Origin: Plantago major
Taxonomy: Eukaryota > Streptophyta > Magnoliopsida > Lamiales > Plantaginaceae
Reading direction: 5' to 3'
NCBI GenBank assembly: GCA_026545765.1
Contig: CM048843.1
Coordinates: 22,689,646 to 22,753,645, forward strand
DNA: 64,000 nucleotides
Of the stretch, positions 21,761-32,643 are shown piece by piece. Made by a program: the position numbers and the translations under genes. How positions within the stretch are numbered: position 1 is the first letter of the stretch; the number at the start of each line of letters is the position of its first letter. Under the pieces are notes generated by a model. The model saw only the letters and a list, made by a program, of their open reading frames with translations, was not told where the DNA came from and did no database searches.

Positions 21761-22494
21761 GTTGGGTCCCCACTCTTCAATAGATCCCTTTAACAAAATT
21801 GCAGCATGATCCGACACTTTCCGTTTCAAACCATATTGTGCTAAATTCGACCAAAGCTCCAACCATTTCTCAGATAACAGAAATCTATCTAGCCTACTGC
21901 CACAACTCCCATTACCTCGGTACCAGGTAAATTTCCTACGTTCCAACGGCAAATCAACTAAACCCGAGCTCTCAATAAAACCATTAAACTCCAGCATATC
22001 CCACTCCCTATTGATCCTACCACTACCTCTTCGTTCTTCCTCCAACCGAACCACATTAAAGTCCCCGCAAATACACCAACATTCTCCTTCCTCCCCCCTC
22101 ATTTTCTCTCTCAATATTCTCCAAATTTCCCTCCTCCCTTCACTGTTGCAAGGTGCGTAAACATTCACAACGTTTACTAAAGTATCATTCCAGAAACCTG
22201 TTAGACCCAATAGTCCTTTTTCTCCCCACAACCCCGTCTTATGGAACATTGATTGATCCCACACGCAGCATAACCCCCCCGCCCCCCCGCCGCCGACATT
22301 CCTTCAGAACCACTGAAAACCCAGTCGCAATCCGAATTCCCCCAAAGGATCGATGCTAACCTGGCATCCATAACCTCCAACTTTGTCTCCTGTAAGCACA
22401 CCAAGTCCACCCGTTCTTTTGACACCAAATCTCGCACCGCGCTCCTCTTCACCCGACCCCCCAAGCCTCTGACATTGAAGCTAATTATCCTCAT
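21761..22494 (-). pseudogene. LINE ORF2, endonuclease domain
   Basis: Starts MRIISFNVRGLGGRVKRSAV at 22494, with LVCLQETKLE giving the catalytic Asn and Glu of an APE-type endonuclease. A shift in the G/C run near 22277-22290 moves the frame; then VVNVYAPC, CICGDFNVV, LDRFLLSEKW and VSDHAAILL follow, the Asp-Asn and Asp-His motifs of the family. The frame then reaches EEWGPN and runs into the inserted LTR. The domain would nick target DNA for target-primed reverse transcription. Confidence 0.88.
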
Positions 22495-23714
22495 CAATAA
22501 CCGGTGTCGTCTCCTTAATTTCAGCTCTTGCACACACCCAAATTTCATCCTTCTCTCTCAATTCCCATGAGACAAATTGATTCATAGTTTGTTCTCTATC
22601 TTCACTACTCAACAGCCCCATATTGTTCCCTAATTCCCACAAAGCAGGCGCCTCCTCTTCCGCTTTCCTTTTCCAGATCAACCTATTACACGCATCTATA
22701 TCGTTGTCCGATGGCTCTCCATCTTTTCTCAGCTCCTCTGTCAATCGAATCACTGACTTTGATTTCTTTGGCTTCCTTCCCCTCTTCAATGTTCTAATAA
22801 TACCAGACGCTGATCCACTTTCTTCTTCAGCCATCCTCGGCCTCTGACTCCCCACCATCTTCTTTCCGATCACCAAGCTCCTCTTCGCCGCTTTCAAAGA
22901 CACCTCATTAACGTTCAATGTTTTTGCTTTTCTAGCTTTGAGTGTAGTTGTATTGAGCTCATGTATTATTGGATAGATATTGAATGGGTCAGTTGATTCC
23001 TCCGTTGACTGATTAATTATTGAATTTTCATCATCACTTGGGCTTTTCTTCGCCAGATCATTCCCATCAATCCCACATTCCCGCTTATCCATCACACTCA
23101 CATCATTTGCGCCTTCTTCCAGATTAGACACAATACTGTCCAAAACCTCAGTTAGGGAATCTTTCGGTGCAACCCAATTATTGTTCTCTAATTCTGTTTC
23201 TTTTAATTCAGCTGTAGAATCAACTCCGAAACATTGCACCAGTCGATCCTTGATAACTGGTAGCCATTTATCATTAAAGTCAGTTTGATACCCAACGTGC
23301 ATATTACCCAAGCCATCAATATTCTCCCGCAGCCCTAGTTCTACCTCCTTTGGAATGCAATTCTCCATGCCAACCTTCCCCTTTCCCAACATGAAAGTAT
23401 CAAACTCATCATTAATGATTTGTTCCCCCTGCAAACTTTTCACCGTCTGGGCAAATGGATTCTTCGACCTCATCATCGGACAGCTCTTCCTCCGACTCTG
23501 ACACCTCCACTTCTGACGAAGAATCTGACTCCTTGTCATCTGAAATGCTACTCAACGGTTGATATAAGCTTTCCTCCCGAATTCGAAAGTTGTAAATCTT
23601 CTCCCAAATTCGCAAAGACACTGACTTGATCAACGGTTCTATAATAGGAGTCTCAATTAGCACTCTACCAAACTGTAAATTTGACCTATTTGTCGTATTT
23701 TGATCAATTAACAA
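22481..23714 (-). pseudogene. LINE ORF1, C-terminal part (frameshifted)
   Basis: Two overlapping frames carry on ORF1. The first (23412-23714) has an acidic Ser/Glu-rich segment such as SDDKESDSSSEVEVSESEEE. The second (22481-23539) is hydrophilic and ends EIKETTPVIDEDN. Its stop overlaps the ORF2 start at 22494 by a few bases, the usual arrangement in plant L1s. No zinc knuckle is evident. Low complexity limits what can be said. Confidence 0.65.
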
Positions 23715-23747
23715 AACTTTTCCAAAAGAGTTGCAAATTCTTCGAAA

Positions 23748-24782
23748 CTATTGATCGCTCCATGCATGCAAGGGTACTCCGTAGATGGATAACCAAGTGC
23801 TTCTTTTTCCATTGATATCAGATTCCTTCCATCTTCGTACACTACAGAAACAGAGCTCCAGCCAGCTATGATCTTCATTCAAAATCCTGTTTCTCTCCTC
23901 TTGCACCTCTGAATCCAAAACCCAAGCATCATTCGATAGTCTGCTAATCTTGGTTTGCGTATATCCACGTGCCACTAAGAATTCCAGCACCTCCTCTTGT
24001 GTAAAATCTTTTACAGTAATGCCAATCAACACATTCTTCGCCCATGCCATGTTTTTCTTATCCGGGATGAAATTTGCGACTCTTCCACTAATCCTTTGTA
24101 GCAAGTTCGGTCCTTTGATATCAATGGCCACTGATTTGACTGTTTCTTCCATTTCACCGTGGCTGCCATTCTCAATCTCCACGCTCTTCTCATGTTTATT
24201 TTTTGTTACTTGGAGATAGCTCATCCCGTCCATTCTTCGACGTGACTCATTGATGATATGTCTATCCACCCTAACCTTTGGAAACTTTTCACCTTCGGTT
24301 CTATCAAGTATTGCGATATTTTCCTTAAACTGAACATTACCAATCCACAAACCTTGAATAACTTTCAGGATCTCCTCAATGTTTTCCTTCATATCAAAAC
24401 TAACGAAAGCAAATTTTTTCCCAACCATGTTTCTCTTATTCGGGATAAACACATCTCTGACCTCTCCTACTTTCATTAGACTCTCTTTCAGATGAAAACT
24501 GTTCCAATCTTCCGGGAAATTTGACACGTAAATGGCGGAAGAATTCCTAGTTACCTCTCTGATCCACCGCAACTGAGCTGTCGACACCTTTCTTCCGATT
24601 GCCGACGTCGTACCACCTGAACCAGTGCTACCATGGACCCTAGGGGGATCTAAGGGAAAGGATGGGGGCGAAACAAAGGTAGGCTTATGGCTATGAAGCT
24701 TAACGTATGGTGGTCGGTGAGCGGTCGGGAACCTAAGGTTGGGGGCTCTATGGTTTCTCTCAAAAATTCTCTTACTAGGCAT
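23748..24782 (-). pseudogene. LINE ORF1, RNA-binding protein (N-terminal part)
   Basis: Begins MPSKRIFERNHRAPN close to the 5' end of the LINE. An RRM fold is visible at about residues 80-160: SAIYVSNFPEDWNSFHLKES (RNP2-like) and KKFAFVSFDMKENIEEIL (RNP1-like). Downstream the chain contains WLSIYGVPLHAWSDQ, a motif common in plant LINE ORF1 proteins. The family binds LINE RNA in the ribonucleoprotein. The frame ends at 23748 and the ORF continues in other frames (23412-23714 and 22481-23539), so it is broken by two shifts. Confidence 0.8.
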
Positions 24783-24820
24783 TTTTCTTAATAGAAGTTA
24801 GTTAGTAGTGGATGTGAGTT

Positions 24821-25104
24821 AGTTGTGGTGGAGAAGGAGGGTTTGAACATTAATAATTAAGAGTTATGGGAGTTATTTAAAAATAATTTTGGTTGTTTTT
24901 GTAAGTTATAAATTATTTGAGTCAAATCTGTAATAAAATAAAACTTGTAAATTGCAACTGAGTCCAATTAATTTTATTTTCCCTTTAATTTATATTTGAT
25001 CAACTCGAAAATTATGATTTGGACTCAGATGTAATGGATGCCAATCCGGGGATGATTATGTAATTGGGCTAAATTGAAGGGAAAGATAAGTAATTCGCCC
25101 TATT
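24821..25104. mobile_element. Right arm of the long-TIR DNA element
   Basis: Continues the sequence interrupted by the LINE and ends in the right terminal inverted repeat. No coding content. Confidence 0.6.
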
Positions 25105-26240
25105 TTTTATAAGTCGTAAATTGCTAAAACATGAGATTATGAAATTAAGGTGCGTGGATTTTTATTTTTAATATTTCTTCCAATATCAAGCTAAGTATGT
25201 GATCCTAAAGACGTACCTTAAGTGTACGTAGACGAACAAATAAATATATCAACATCCACATTTCATTGACAATAGAAAGACATGTGCGTAAAACTCGCGG
25301 TACATACCATGACCAAATGTGTTGTTAGAAAACGATACGCATATATCCTTCATCCCGATCTCAACTTTCCACAATCTCTTTTACGTTCTACCAATTGTCG
25401 TTCTTAAAGTATACATTAATTTAAAATAATCAATTTAAATTATCATTGGTAAATTAATTCGTCTCATCAAATAATGGTCACTAATTTTTTTAGAAACTTT
25501 TATCTATTTTAAACAAAACTAACAAACAAAAGCCTTTTTTTCTTATTTTGATCAATTAGGTCTTTTTTTCCTTCACGAGCACATGAGCAGAGGAAACACT
25601 AGAAATCTTATTAGTAGGTAATAAGTCCTTCATAAGTTTTTGGAAACCAAGACCAGTTGCACCTTCATTACCTACATGTAGCATTATATTTCATCATGTT
25701 TGGAAGTGTCTGTGTTATCTTAGCAAAAGTAAGCTCATGATGTTCCAACTTCGATGTTACATTTTCTAGCTCTGCCTCCTCCTTAGTTAAGCTGCATGCC
25801 TCCAGCTTGGCAATGGTGTCCTTGAGGGACTTATTTGTGTCATTGAGAGACTCAATTTCTATGATTAATGCTCTCTCATTCCTTACTGCATGCTTTCCTT
25901 CATTCCGTTAACACATCTTCATAGATAACTTTGAGCTCTTCTATGAATTCCCCTTGGCTCAGTTCACCCTAAAAAAGGGTAGTCAGCTTCAAGATCGACT
26001 GATCCATGCATGCAATGAGTATAAGAGAAATCACAGTGTCAGTTCAAGTGTTGCACTAAGGTTGTTGGAATACTGAGATTCTTCAACATCATCAAAGAAC
26101 ATTTCCTGCACAGAGTTAGCACTCCCAATATTGACAATATTATGATGTTCATAAAAACCTGCAAAAAAGATTCAGTATCATCACGTTCAGTCCAGCCTAC
26201 TTGGGAGTGCAATGTAGCGGAATGCACGGGATAACCTAAA
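25105..26240. other. Intergenic stretch with a coiled-coil-like fragment
   Basis: Mostly AT-rich with no intact gene. On the minus strand at about 25680-25890 a stop-free stretch reads ERALIIEIESLNDTNKSLKD and LEACSLTKEEAELENVTSKL, a heptad-like coiled coil. It may be a captured gene fragment or a retroelement gag remnant; I cannot tell which. Confidence 0.35.
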
Positions 26241-26919
26241 AAGGCTCTGTTTACCACTAGATTTTCAGCTCCATCAGCTTTTTTTGACCATTGACTAATA
26301 AAAAACTCATTACATGAATGCGCAGCTTCTTAAATCACCTAGCTGGCCAGCTAGCTTTTAAGAAGCTGGCCTAAATTAGAAAAAAAAAAAAAAAAGGAAA
26401 AACTACCCGTTATTATTATTTATTAATCTCGACTTATATTTTATATTGTTGGATCCTTTGTTATACATTTTGTGTACTTGTTTGCAACTAGTATAAGGAT
26501 TAATGCATCCGCATCTCTTTAAAATGCATACATGTAGTACACATCAATTACTGATTTTTTTCATTATTAAGTTAAAATGCTCAATGAATATTTCTTTCAA
26601 CTTCTGATAATTTTGATGATGTTATTAAAGTGACGATGTAAAGTACATTGAATATATATTAGAATAATTGGACAAAATGTGATGTACTATTATTTAAAAA
26701 ATTATAGACTAATAATACGATGAGAAAGGTTAAAGAAAATAAAAATAAGAGTAATGCCCTTTTATGTCATTTTACAAAATACCAGCTAGTTTATCAGCTA
26801 ATTTGCTAAACACCACATTAAAAATCAGCTAGTTAATCAGCTAACTTATCAGGTACCTAACCAGCTTAGTTAATTAGCTACCAGCTAGCTTTTCAGCTAA
26901 ATTTGCTAAACATAGCCTT
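26241..26919. mobile_element. MITE with GGCTNTGTTTA ends (hAT-like, tentative)
   Basis: The left end AAGGCTCTGTTTACCA and the reverse complement of the right end AAGGCTATGTTTAGCA form imperfect TIRs, and AGCTAG-rich sequence lies inside both arms. No matching 8-bp target duplication was found. The interior holds a strong foldback at 26323-26368. Confidence 0.5.
26323..26368. repeat. Foldback with perfect 16-bp central palindrome
   Basis: CAGCTTCTTAA pairs with TTAAGAAGCTG around the perfect palindrome CTAGCTGGCCAGCTAG (26339-26354). Confidence 0.85.
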
Positions 26920-26934
26920 AATATAGTACCCAAA

Positions 26935-27295
26935 AGTTCCAAAACATGACTTGCTTTATTAGTCTAAAAAGTAATACATACAAATAAAATCAAATGCCAA
27001 CTCATGTACATATAATTTTCCATCTCAATAACAAATAGTCATTCCAAAATTTTCAGAATTTCACAATACAGAAAGTTACCCTAAAATCATAATAATTAAA
27101 GATCAGGTTTATATCGTACATAATACGCCAAACAACGAAACTAATTATATGGAAACGAAGGTAATCAAACCAATGAGTTTTAACGAGGATTGCCCTATCC
27201 GACATACTACTTGTGTTATGTTTAATATATTTTCCCTTTCAAAAGTTATATAATGTTATTTGAGAGACGGTCCATGTGCCATCATACTTATAATA
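26935..27295. repeat. Block B', first segment
   Basis: Matches the block B sequence from about 11260 to 11630 and stops exactly where the Helitron terminus begins. No gene seen. Confidence 0.85.
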
Positions 27296-30200
27296 CTAGT
27301 TAATGGCCCGTCGATACTCGACGGGGCATGGAGACAAAATTTAAAATAAAAAATGAATAAATTTGTATAATAATATGACAAAGTTGAGAAAGATACAAAA
27401 ATTGCAAGGTAACAAAATGCATGATCTAATCACTTCATCATTGTATCAGAAGTCACCCCTACATGTAGAAAAGTGCAAAATGTAAAATAATGAAATTGAA
27501 CACAACCATATATAAAATACTAAAATATATATAAAAAGATAAAATCAACTCATAACTTGTCGAGCACTTCTTTATAAATTACGTTTGTTGTCGTGTCATA
27601 CGTAACTCTAGAATTACCCTCTACGTCGCAAATTACTACGTTAAATCCCTTCCCGGTTGTAACTCTAGAAAGAGTAACATTTAACTGACCATGGTAGAAT
27701 ACATGTGAGGGGAGGTAGATGCCGATGTGTGAGAGATACTGTCTCTTACTCTTATTTATGGTCATAGCAAAGCAGATGAATATGGGAACTGTCTCCAATC
27801 AATTGATAGGGAACTTCATCTTGCCGGGTGGCTCAACATCATCCTCGGAATGAAAACCTTTTGGCACGCGTTGATTCAAGATATCATTGCCTCGATGATA
27901 TGCTTCCCAATATTACTAACTATGAGCCTTGTTCCATTAAACAGCTCGAAAGTCTGATCAATATTCCTCAGAAGCATTATCATCCACTCAGCCTTTAGTA
28001 TGATCCTATTGTTAGGCAATTTAGAGCAATTAATGTTGTTGAAAAATTCTACAGTGAAACATGTCCGAGACCGTTCTCAAGATTATCTTCCCTAGTAATT
28101 CTGTATGCGCTCAAATATTCAACGCTATCTCTGGACATCTTCGACATGAAAAATCGATTTATATCATCAAATATTTCATGTGTAGGTGCAAGAACATCCC
28201 GATGATGAAATATACAGGGTCAAGTGATGGATCGCCTAAGTGATACAACAACGAAGGATATGTACCATCTACAATAGATGGAATTGGATGACTTACTTCT
28301 CAAATACGTAAACCTTCGTGGATCTTTATATCAACCCACAATCGTTAGGTTCAGCGGCAATGCCCTCACCGACCTGTGTTATCCACTAAACAAATTCATT
28401 CGTCTCTTAAATATCGAAAGATGACGAACCAGGTTGTATCTGATTAAATTAGACGTAAAAAATGATAAGTTAAATATGATAAAAGTATATGTGGTATATA
28501 GATAAGACGGGCCATTTGCCTGCAATCTCATGTTCTTTGTCCACCGAAGCACCTCACAACATCCCATATCCTAGAGGAGCATATAGAGGCATTCACAATA
28601 TTATAACTATTCCCCCTGGAACAACGGGCAAAATATGTTGGAAGTTCCCGCCGAAAACAATCACCACTCCCATCTAAACGACCCATCACATCCTTCAAGC
28701 TCATATCGATCGCTTCAAACAATGTCGGTTTGTCATGGGAGCCTTATATGAAATAAAAAGTCGAGCCTGCTTGAGCAGTCATGTGACATCTGAATCATGA
28801 GATTATTGCATTTTGAGTCCTCGTGATTTGCAATGGTATTCCGAACATCGAATATGCCGGACTACCCTCCTACCTTTATAAATAATGAGTGATGCAATCC
28901 CACTGGACGCAACTGGAAGTACAATATCTTCTCTAGCCCTCAAACCAGAGCACATCATTCTCCAAATAAAGGTTTTTGTGGTCCCTCCATAGATGTATAA
29001 GAAGAATACTTCACCACTTTGATCATCGACAATGGACATAATTTCATATATGGCATGCACGTTATCCATCAGTCTATGCTCCATTGCAACTCTAACATAG
29101 AACATCTAATACAAAATGAATGGATTTGTAGCATTTTATATAACAGACTCATCCGACACGGGCATATCGTCAAATGAATTGAGCAATGTTTTCTTTATTT
29201 GTTTATCAGTGAGTTTCAAACCTAGATGGAGAGTTCTCTATTATTACATGACAATTACATACAAACTTTAAACCGATTGTCATTGGATGTGGAATGGGTA
29301 ATATAGTCTTTAAATTTATTGTACCGGGATTGCTGAGTAACCTTTGTTGATTGTACAAATTTTCGTCTGATAATAAATTCCATATTTGTTCCACACTTCC
29401 TCAGGCATCGACATGTTGCGTGATAACAACATGGTTATGGAAAGTTGACGTAAAAAACTTGCAAACTCCCATAGACTTGCCCCTTTGAAACCACTATAAT
29501 ATACTTTCCATCATTGAATAAGAAGCACGTAGCTTCACATGCATCCTTGTGATATTTGTGCACAACACAGTCAACACCATTATACTGAAACCTTATTTTT
29601 TTGTTTACATACGGACCATATATGACCTCACTGAAAAGAATGTCACCCAGTTGATATATGTGCAAAGTAATAAGACCCTCTCATATAACAAATGAACTGT
29701 AATTATGGAAAATTATTCTGAATTATTGGGTAGGCTCTTATCCAAACCTAGGTCCAAATATGACCTCAAATATATGACATGGATCAAACTCATACCCACA
29801 AGAGACCCGACATAAAAGAAATAGTTGGACAGGAATTGGATCATTCTTGGACCCGTTTAAACTCGTCCACGGGCTCATCTGTACCTAAAAAAATCATGGA
29901 TCCTCATATGGGTCCCAATTTGGATCCACCCCATACATGTTTTGATTATCTCAAGTCCAAGACAAATAATTATCATTTAGTTTAGGCTATGGGTCTGGAT
30001 GCAAGAAGAATAGAGTATTGATCGAGAACTATGAAAGGTTCATACAGATTTTATTACATTATCATCCCTTTTTTTTATTATTATAAGCATCAGAAATACA
30101 CAGTCGAAACAACCTCGGACGACAATCAATTTTACACTTTTTTATATAGGCAAGTATGCATAATAATATGATCTAAATCTTGAAAAAACCAAAACTACTG

Positions 30201-30893
30201 TCCCATGTTAATTTGGATTCAACAGAGGGAACGGGACTCGTTGACCAATTCCGACAAATTATGTGATCTATTTGAAGAAAGATTTTGAAGCAGGAAAAAA
30301 CAGATAAACCTCGGGAGGAAGTCAAAATAAAAATCATAATTAATAACCAAATTATTAAACAAACGGTGCAAATAATAAGTAGGCACTAAAAATCAGAATA
30401 ACCAAATTACAAATATATTCTTTCTTCCTTCACGCCATTCTCAAACTTTTCTTCTCAGATTCTCCCTTCCCATAAATCTGCTTTATGCAGAATTGAGTCT
30501 AAGTGATGTAGAGAATTTTGACTCTCCTATTTTGGAGTCCTAAATGTAACAATGATGATATTAGAGTGTGAAATGCCCGAATGACGGAATCAAGGTCGTT
30601 TGCCAAATTTAGGAAGATATATATGACTAAATATTAAATAACCAATTAAATTGTAATGAATGTTCGATTGGATGAATCTTATTACTGGAATATAGATTTT
30701 AATCTAGCTAAACCACATTAGCAGAATTGAATAAATGGACCAATCAAATTGAAGGAATTTGGCATGTATGTAAAATAATGGACCAATTAGGAAATGAGAA
30801 TTTGACACATAATTAAATGACTTGGCTTCACCACAAAGCTTCAAATTGTTTTCAAATATAATATATATAGATATATAGATAGATATAGATGGA
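27296..30893 (-). mobile_element. Helitron (minus orientation)
   Basis: On the minus strand the 3' end is CTAG preceded by a hairpin, CCCGTCGA-loop-TCGACGGG (27307-27325), about 7 bp from the terminus. The 5' end begins TCCATCTATATC. Insertion is between A (27295) and T (30894) without a target duplication, as Helitrons do. The flanks continue the block B sequence apart from four extra bases (TGTA). The interior has a decayed Pif1-type helicase. The segment 29700-30840 has no recognisable coding sequence. Confidence 0.82.
27550..29394 (-). pseudogene. Decayed Helitron Pif1-like helicase
   Basis: Fragments in changing frames, in helicase order from right to left: QIWNLLSDENLYNQQRLL (29206-29394); a Walker A remnant reading YIYGGTTKTFIWR, then VLPVASSGIASL (28803-29105); SLKDVMGRLDGSGDC and YNIVNASICSSRIWDVVRCF (28528-28722); WTKNMRLQANG (28379-28567); and FAMTINKSKRQYLSHIGIYL with QLNVTLSRVTTGKG, the C-terminal helicase motif (27550-27798). 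The Walker A Gly is changed and multiple frameshifts are present. No HUH Rep domain was seen, so the element cannot be autonomous. Confidence 0.82.
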
Positions 30894-30931
30894 TGTAGTG
30901 TATGTATGATTGAGTTTAAAGTGTTTATTAT

Positions 30932-31711
30932 TGTTGAGTCACAACAATAATCTCAACCAAACAATAACAAGTATCAATCGATCAACAAGAACATAAACGA
31001 TGAAACACGGAATTTACGTGGTTCGGCCAAAATAGCCTACATCCACGGGAAACCAAGCACGTATATTGATATCAACTGAGATTCGATTACAAGCTTATGC
31101 AATCTATACAAAGATCAAGCTCAATCGATTATCTATACTCCTCAATCAATCAAATGAGAAAACAAGATCACAATCTCAATGATAAACGAACCGACGATGA
31201 AACTCGAACCAGTTCTCTGTGTGCAGATCACGAAACCTGAATCTTCCAATTGTCAGTCGAGCTAATAACCGTCTTCAACCTCTATCCAAAATCTCAGATC
31301 AAAAGGTGAAGAAAGCAGTAGAAATCAATCGAAACCGAATAATGACAGCAACTTGCTTTGTTTTCTTCTGTTTCTCTTCTCTTTAATAACCGTTCATAAC
31401 AAACTAACGATTGAATCAATCTCAACCATTAATCATCTAGAATTAATCTGGTCCGTTCAATCATCTTGAGTAAGCATTAGCTGAAACTTGGTTTCATAAG
31501 ATTTCTGAAACTTGAAACTTGGTTTCAGAAATTTCTGAAACTAGTTTCACTCTGAAACTTGGTTTCAGAATTTCTGAAACTTTCTGAAACTATCTAAAAC
31601 TAGTTTCACTCGTCTGAAACCAACTTTCTGAAACTAGTTTCACTCGTCTGAAACCAGCTGAAACTTGGTTTCAGAAATTTCAACTTACTTGATTTGAGAT
31701 AAAACACAACA
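30932..31711 (-). repeat. 3' LTR of the copia element
   Basis: 780 bp. On the minus strand the first 230 bp (U3) hold a cluster of GAAACTAGTTTC and GAAACTTGGTTTC motifs (about 31480-31680). The polypurine tract (minus strand AAGGTGGAGTT) abuts it at 31712-31722. Confidence 0.95.
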
Positions 31712-31843
31712 AACTCCACCTTAGCTCAAAATCAAGTCTACATGCCCTTTTCCCAATTTACTGTTCTTTACTCGGTAGAACAAACAACCACTTAAGCTCC
31801 CTTATGGCTAGAGCATGCCTTCCAGAATCTCTGTGCAAAAAAT

Positions 31844-32620
31844 TCAGACCAATTCACCAACATTTATCAGCTCTGCACAATGCTTGAACTTGGCAGCTGA
31901 CAATGGTTTTGTGAAAAAATCTGCAGCATTCTCTGTAGTATGAACCTTCTCCACTCTTACAGTTCCTCCATCAATGATATCTCTTATGAAATATAATCTC
32001 ACATCTATATGCTTGGTCCTTTCATGAAAATGCCGATGCTTTGCTAACTGAATGGCACTCTGATTATCACACATCACAGAAACACAACCTTGTTCAATGC
32101 CCAACTCTGTAATCAAACCATTCAACCATATGGCTTCCTTGATTCCCTCAGTTACTGCAATAAATTCAGCCTCAGTTGTAGATAATGCTACTATAGACTG
32201 CTGAGAACATTTCCATGAGATGGCAGTACCAAACAAAGTAAACACAAAACCTGTAATAGATTTCCTTGAATCTACATTAGATGCAAAATCTGCATCTACA
32301 TAACCTTTCAGTGGTAGCTCAGATGTAGAAGATGCAGAGAACTTCAGACCATGATGAACTATTCCCTTGATATACCTGAGTACACCCTTCACTGTATTCC
32401 AATGTATCATACCTGGATTGCTCATAAATCTACTAATGATACTCATAGCAAAAGCTAAATCTGGTCTGCAGCAAATCATTGAATACATTATGCTCCCTAC
32501 TGCATTTGCATAAGGAATCTTGAACATTTCCTGTATATCAGCTTGCTTCACAGGACATTGACTTACTGACAGCTTAGTTCCAGGAATTACAGGTACAGAT
32601 ACAGGTTTAGACATATTCAT
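31844..32620 (-). pseudogene. Copia RNase H and polyprotein C-terminus
   Basis: 258 residues in a new frame after the break at about 32650-32690. It holds the RT/RNase H connection (YANAVGSIMYSMICCRPDLA, WNTVKGVLRYIKGIVHHGL) and RNase H motifs YVDADFASNVDSRKSITGFV, VALSTTEAEFIAVTEGIKEA, CDNQSAIQLAKHRHFHERTK and NAADFFTKPLSAAKF. It ends normally shortly before the polypurine tract. Confidence 0.93.
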
Positions 32621-32643
32621 ATTGAACTTTGCAAGTACCTTAG

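Larger units (their letters stand above)
13159..24801 (-). mobile_element. Full-length L1-type LINE (split by a nested LTR element)
   Basis: Flanked by a perfect 19-bp target duplication, TTAGTAGTGGATGTGAGTT, at 13140-13158 and 24802-24820. The minus-strand poly(A) tail shows as a T run just inside the left duplication (up to 13171). ORF1 lies at the right, then endonuclease, RT and a C-terminal zinc finger to the left. Removing the 5-kb LTR insertion leaves about 6.6 kb, a normal plant L1 length. Several frameshifts, two of them in G/C runs, make it inactive. Confidence 0.93.
12582..25104. mobile_element. Long-TIR DNA element (MULE-like), split by a nested LINE
   Basis: Left end AGGGAAAATTACATATACTA and the reverse complement of the right end, AGGGCGAATTACTTATCTTT, are related. 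The inverted similarity extends about 250 bp inward; for example TCAAACCCTGCTTCTCCA near 12828 pairs with TCAAACCCTCCTTCTCCA near 24830 on the other strand. Without the LINE the element would be about 0.86 kb and non-coding. Long TIRs suggest a Mutator-like non-autonomous element, but I could not define a clean 9-bp target duplication, so the superfamily is tentative. Confidence 0.65.

Noticed and set aside
29435..29665. 76-codon minus-strand ORF in the Helitron as a Rep or RPA domain
   Set aside because: No HUH motif or recognisable fold; the similarity was too weak to assign.
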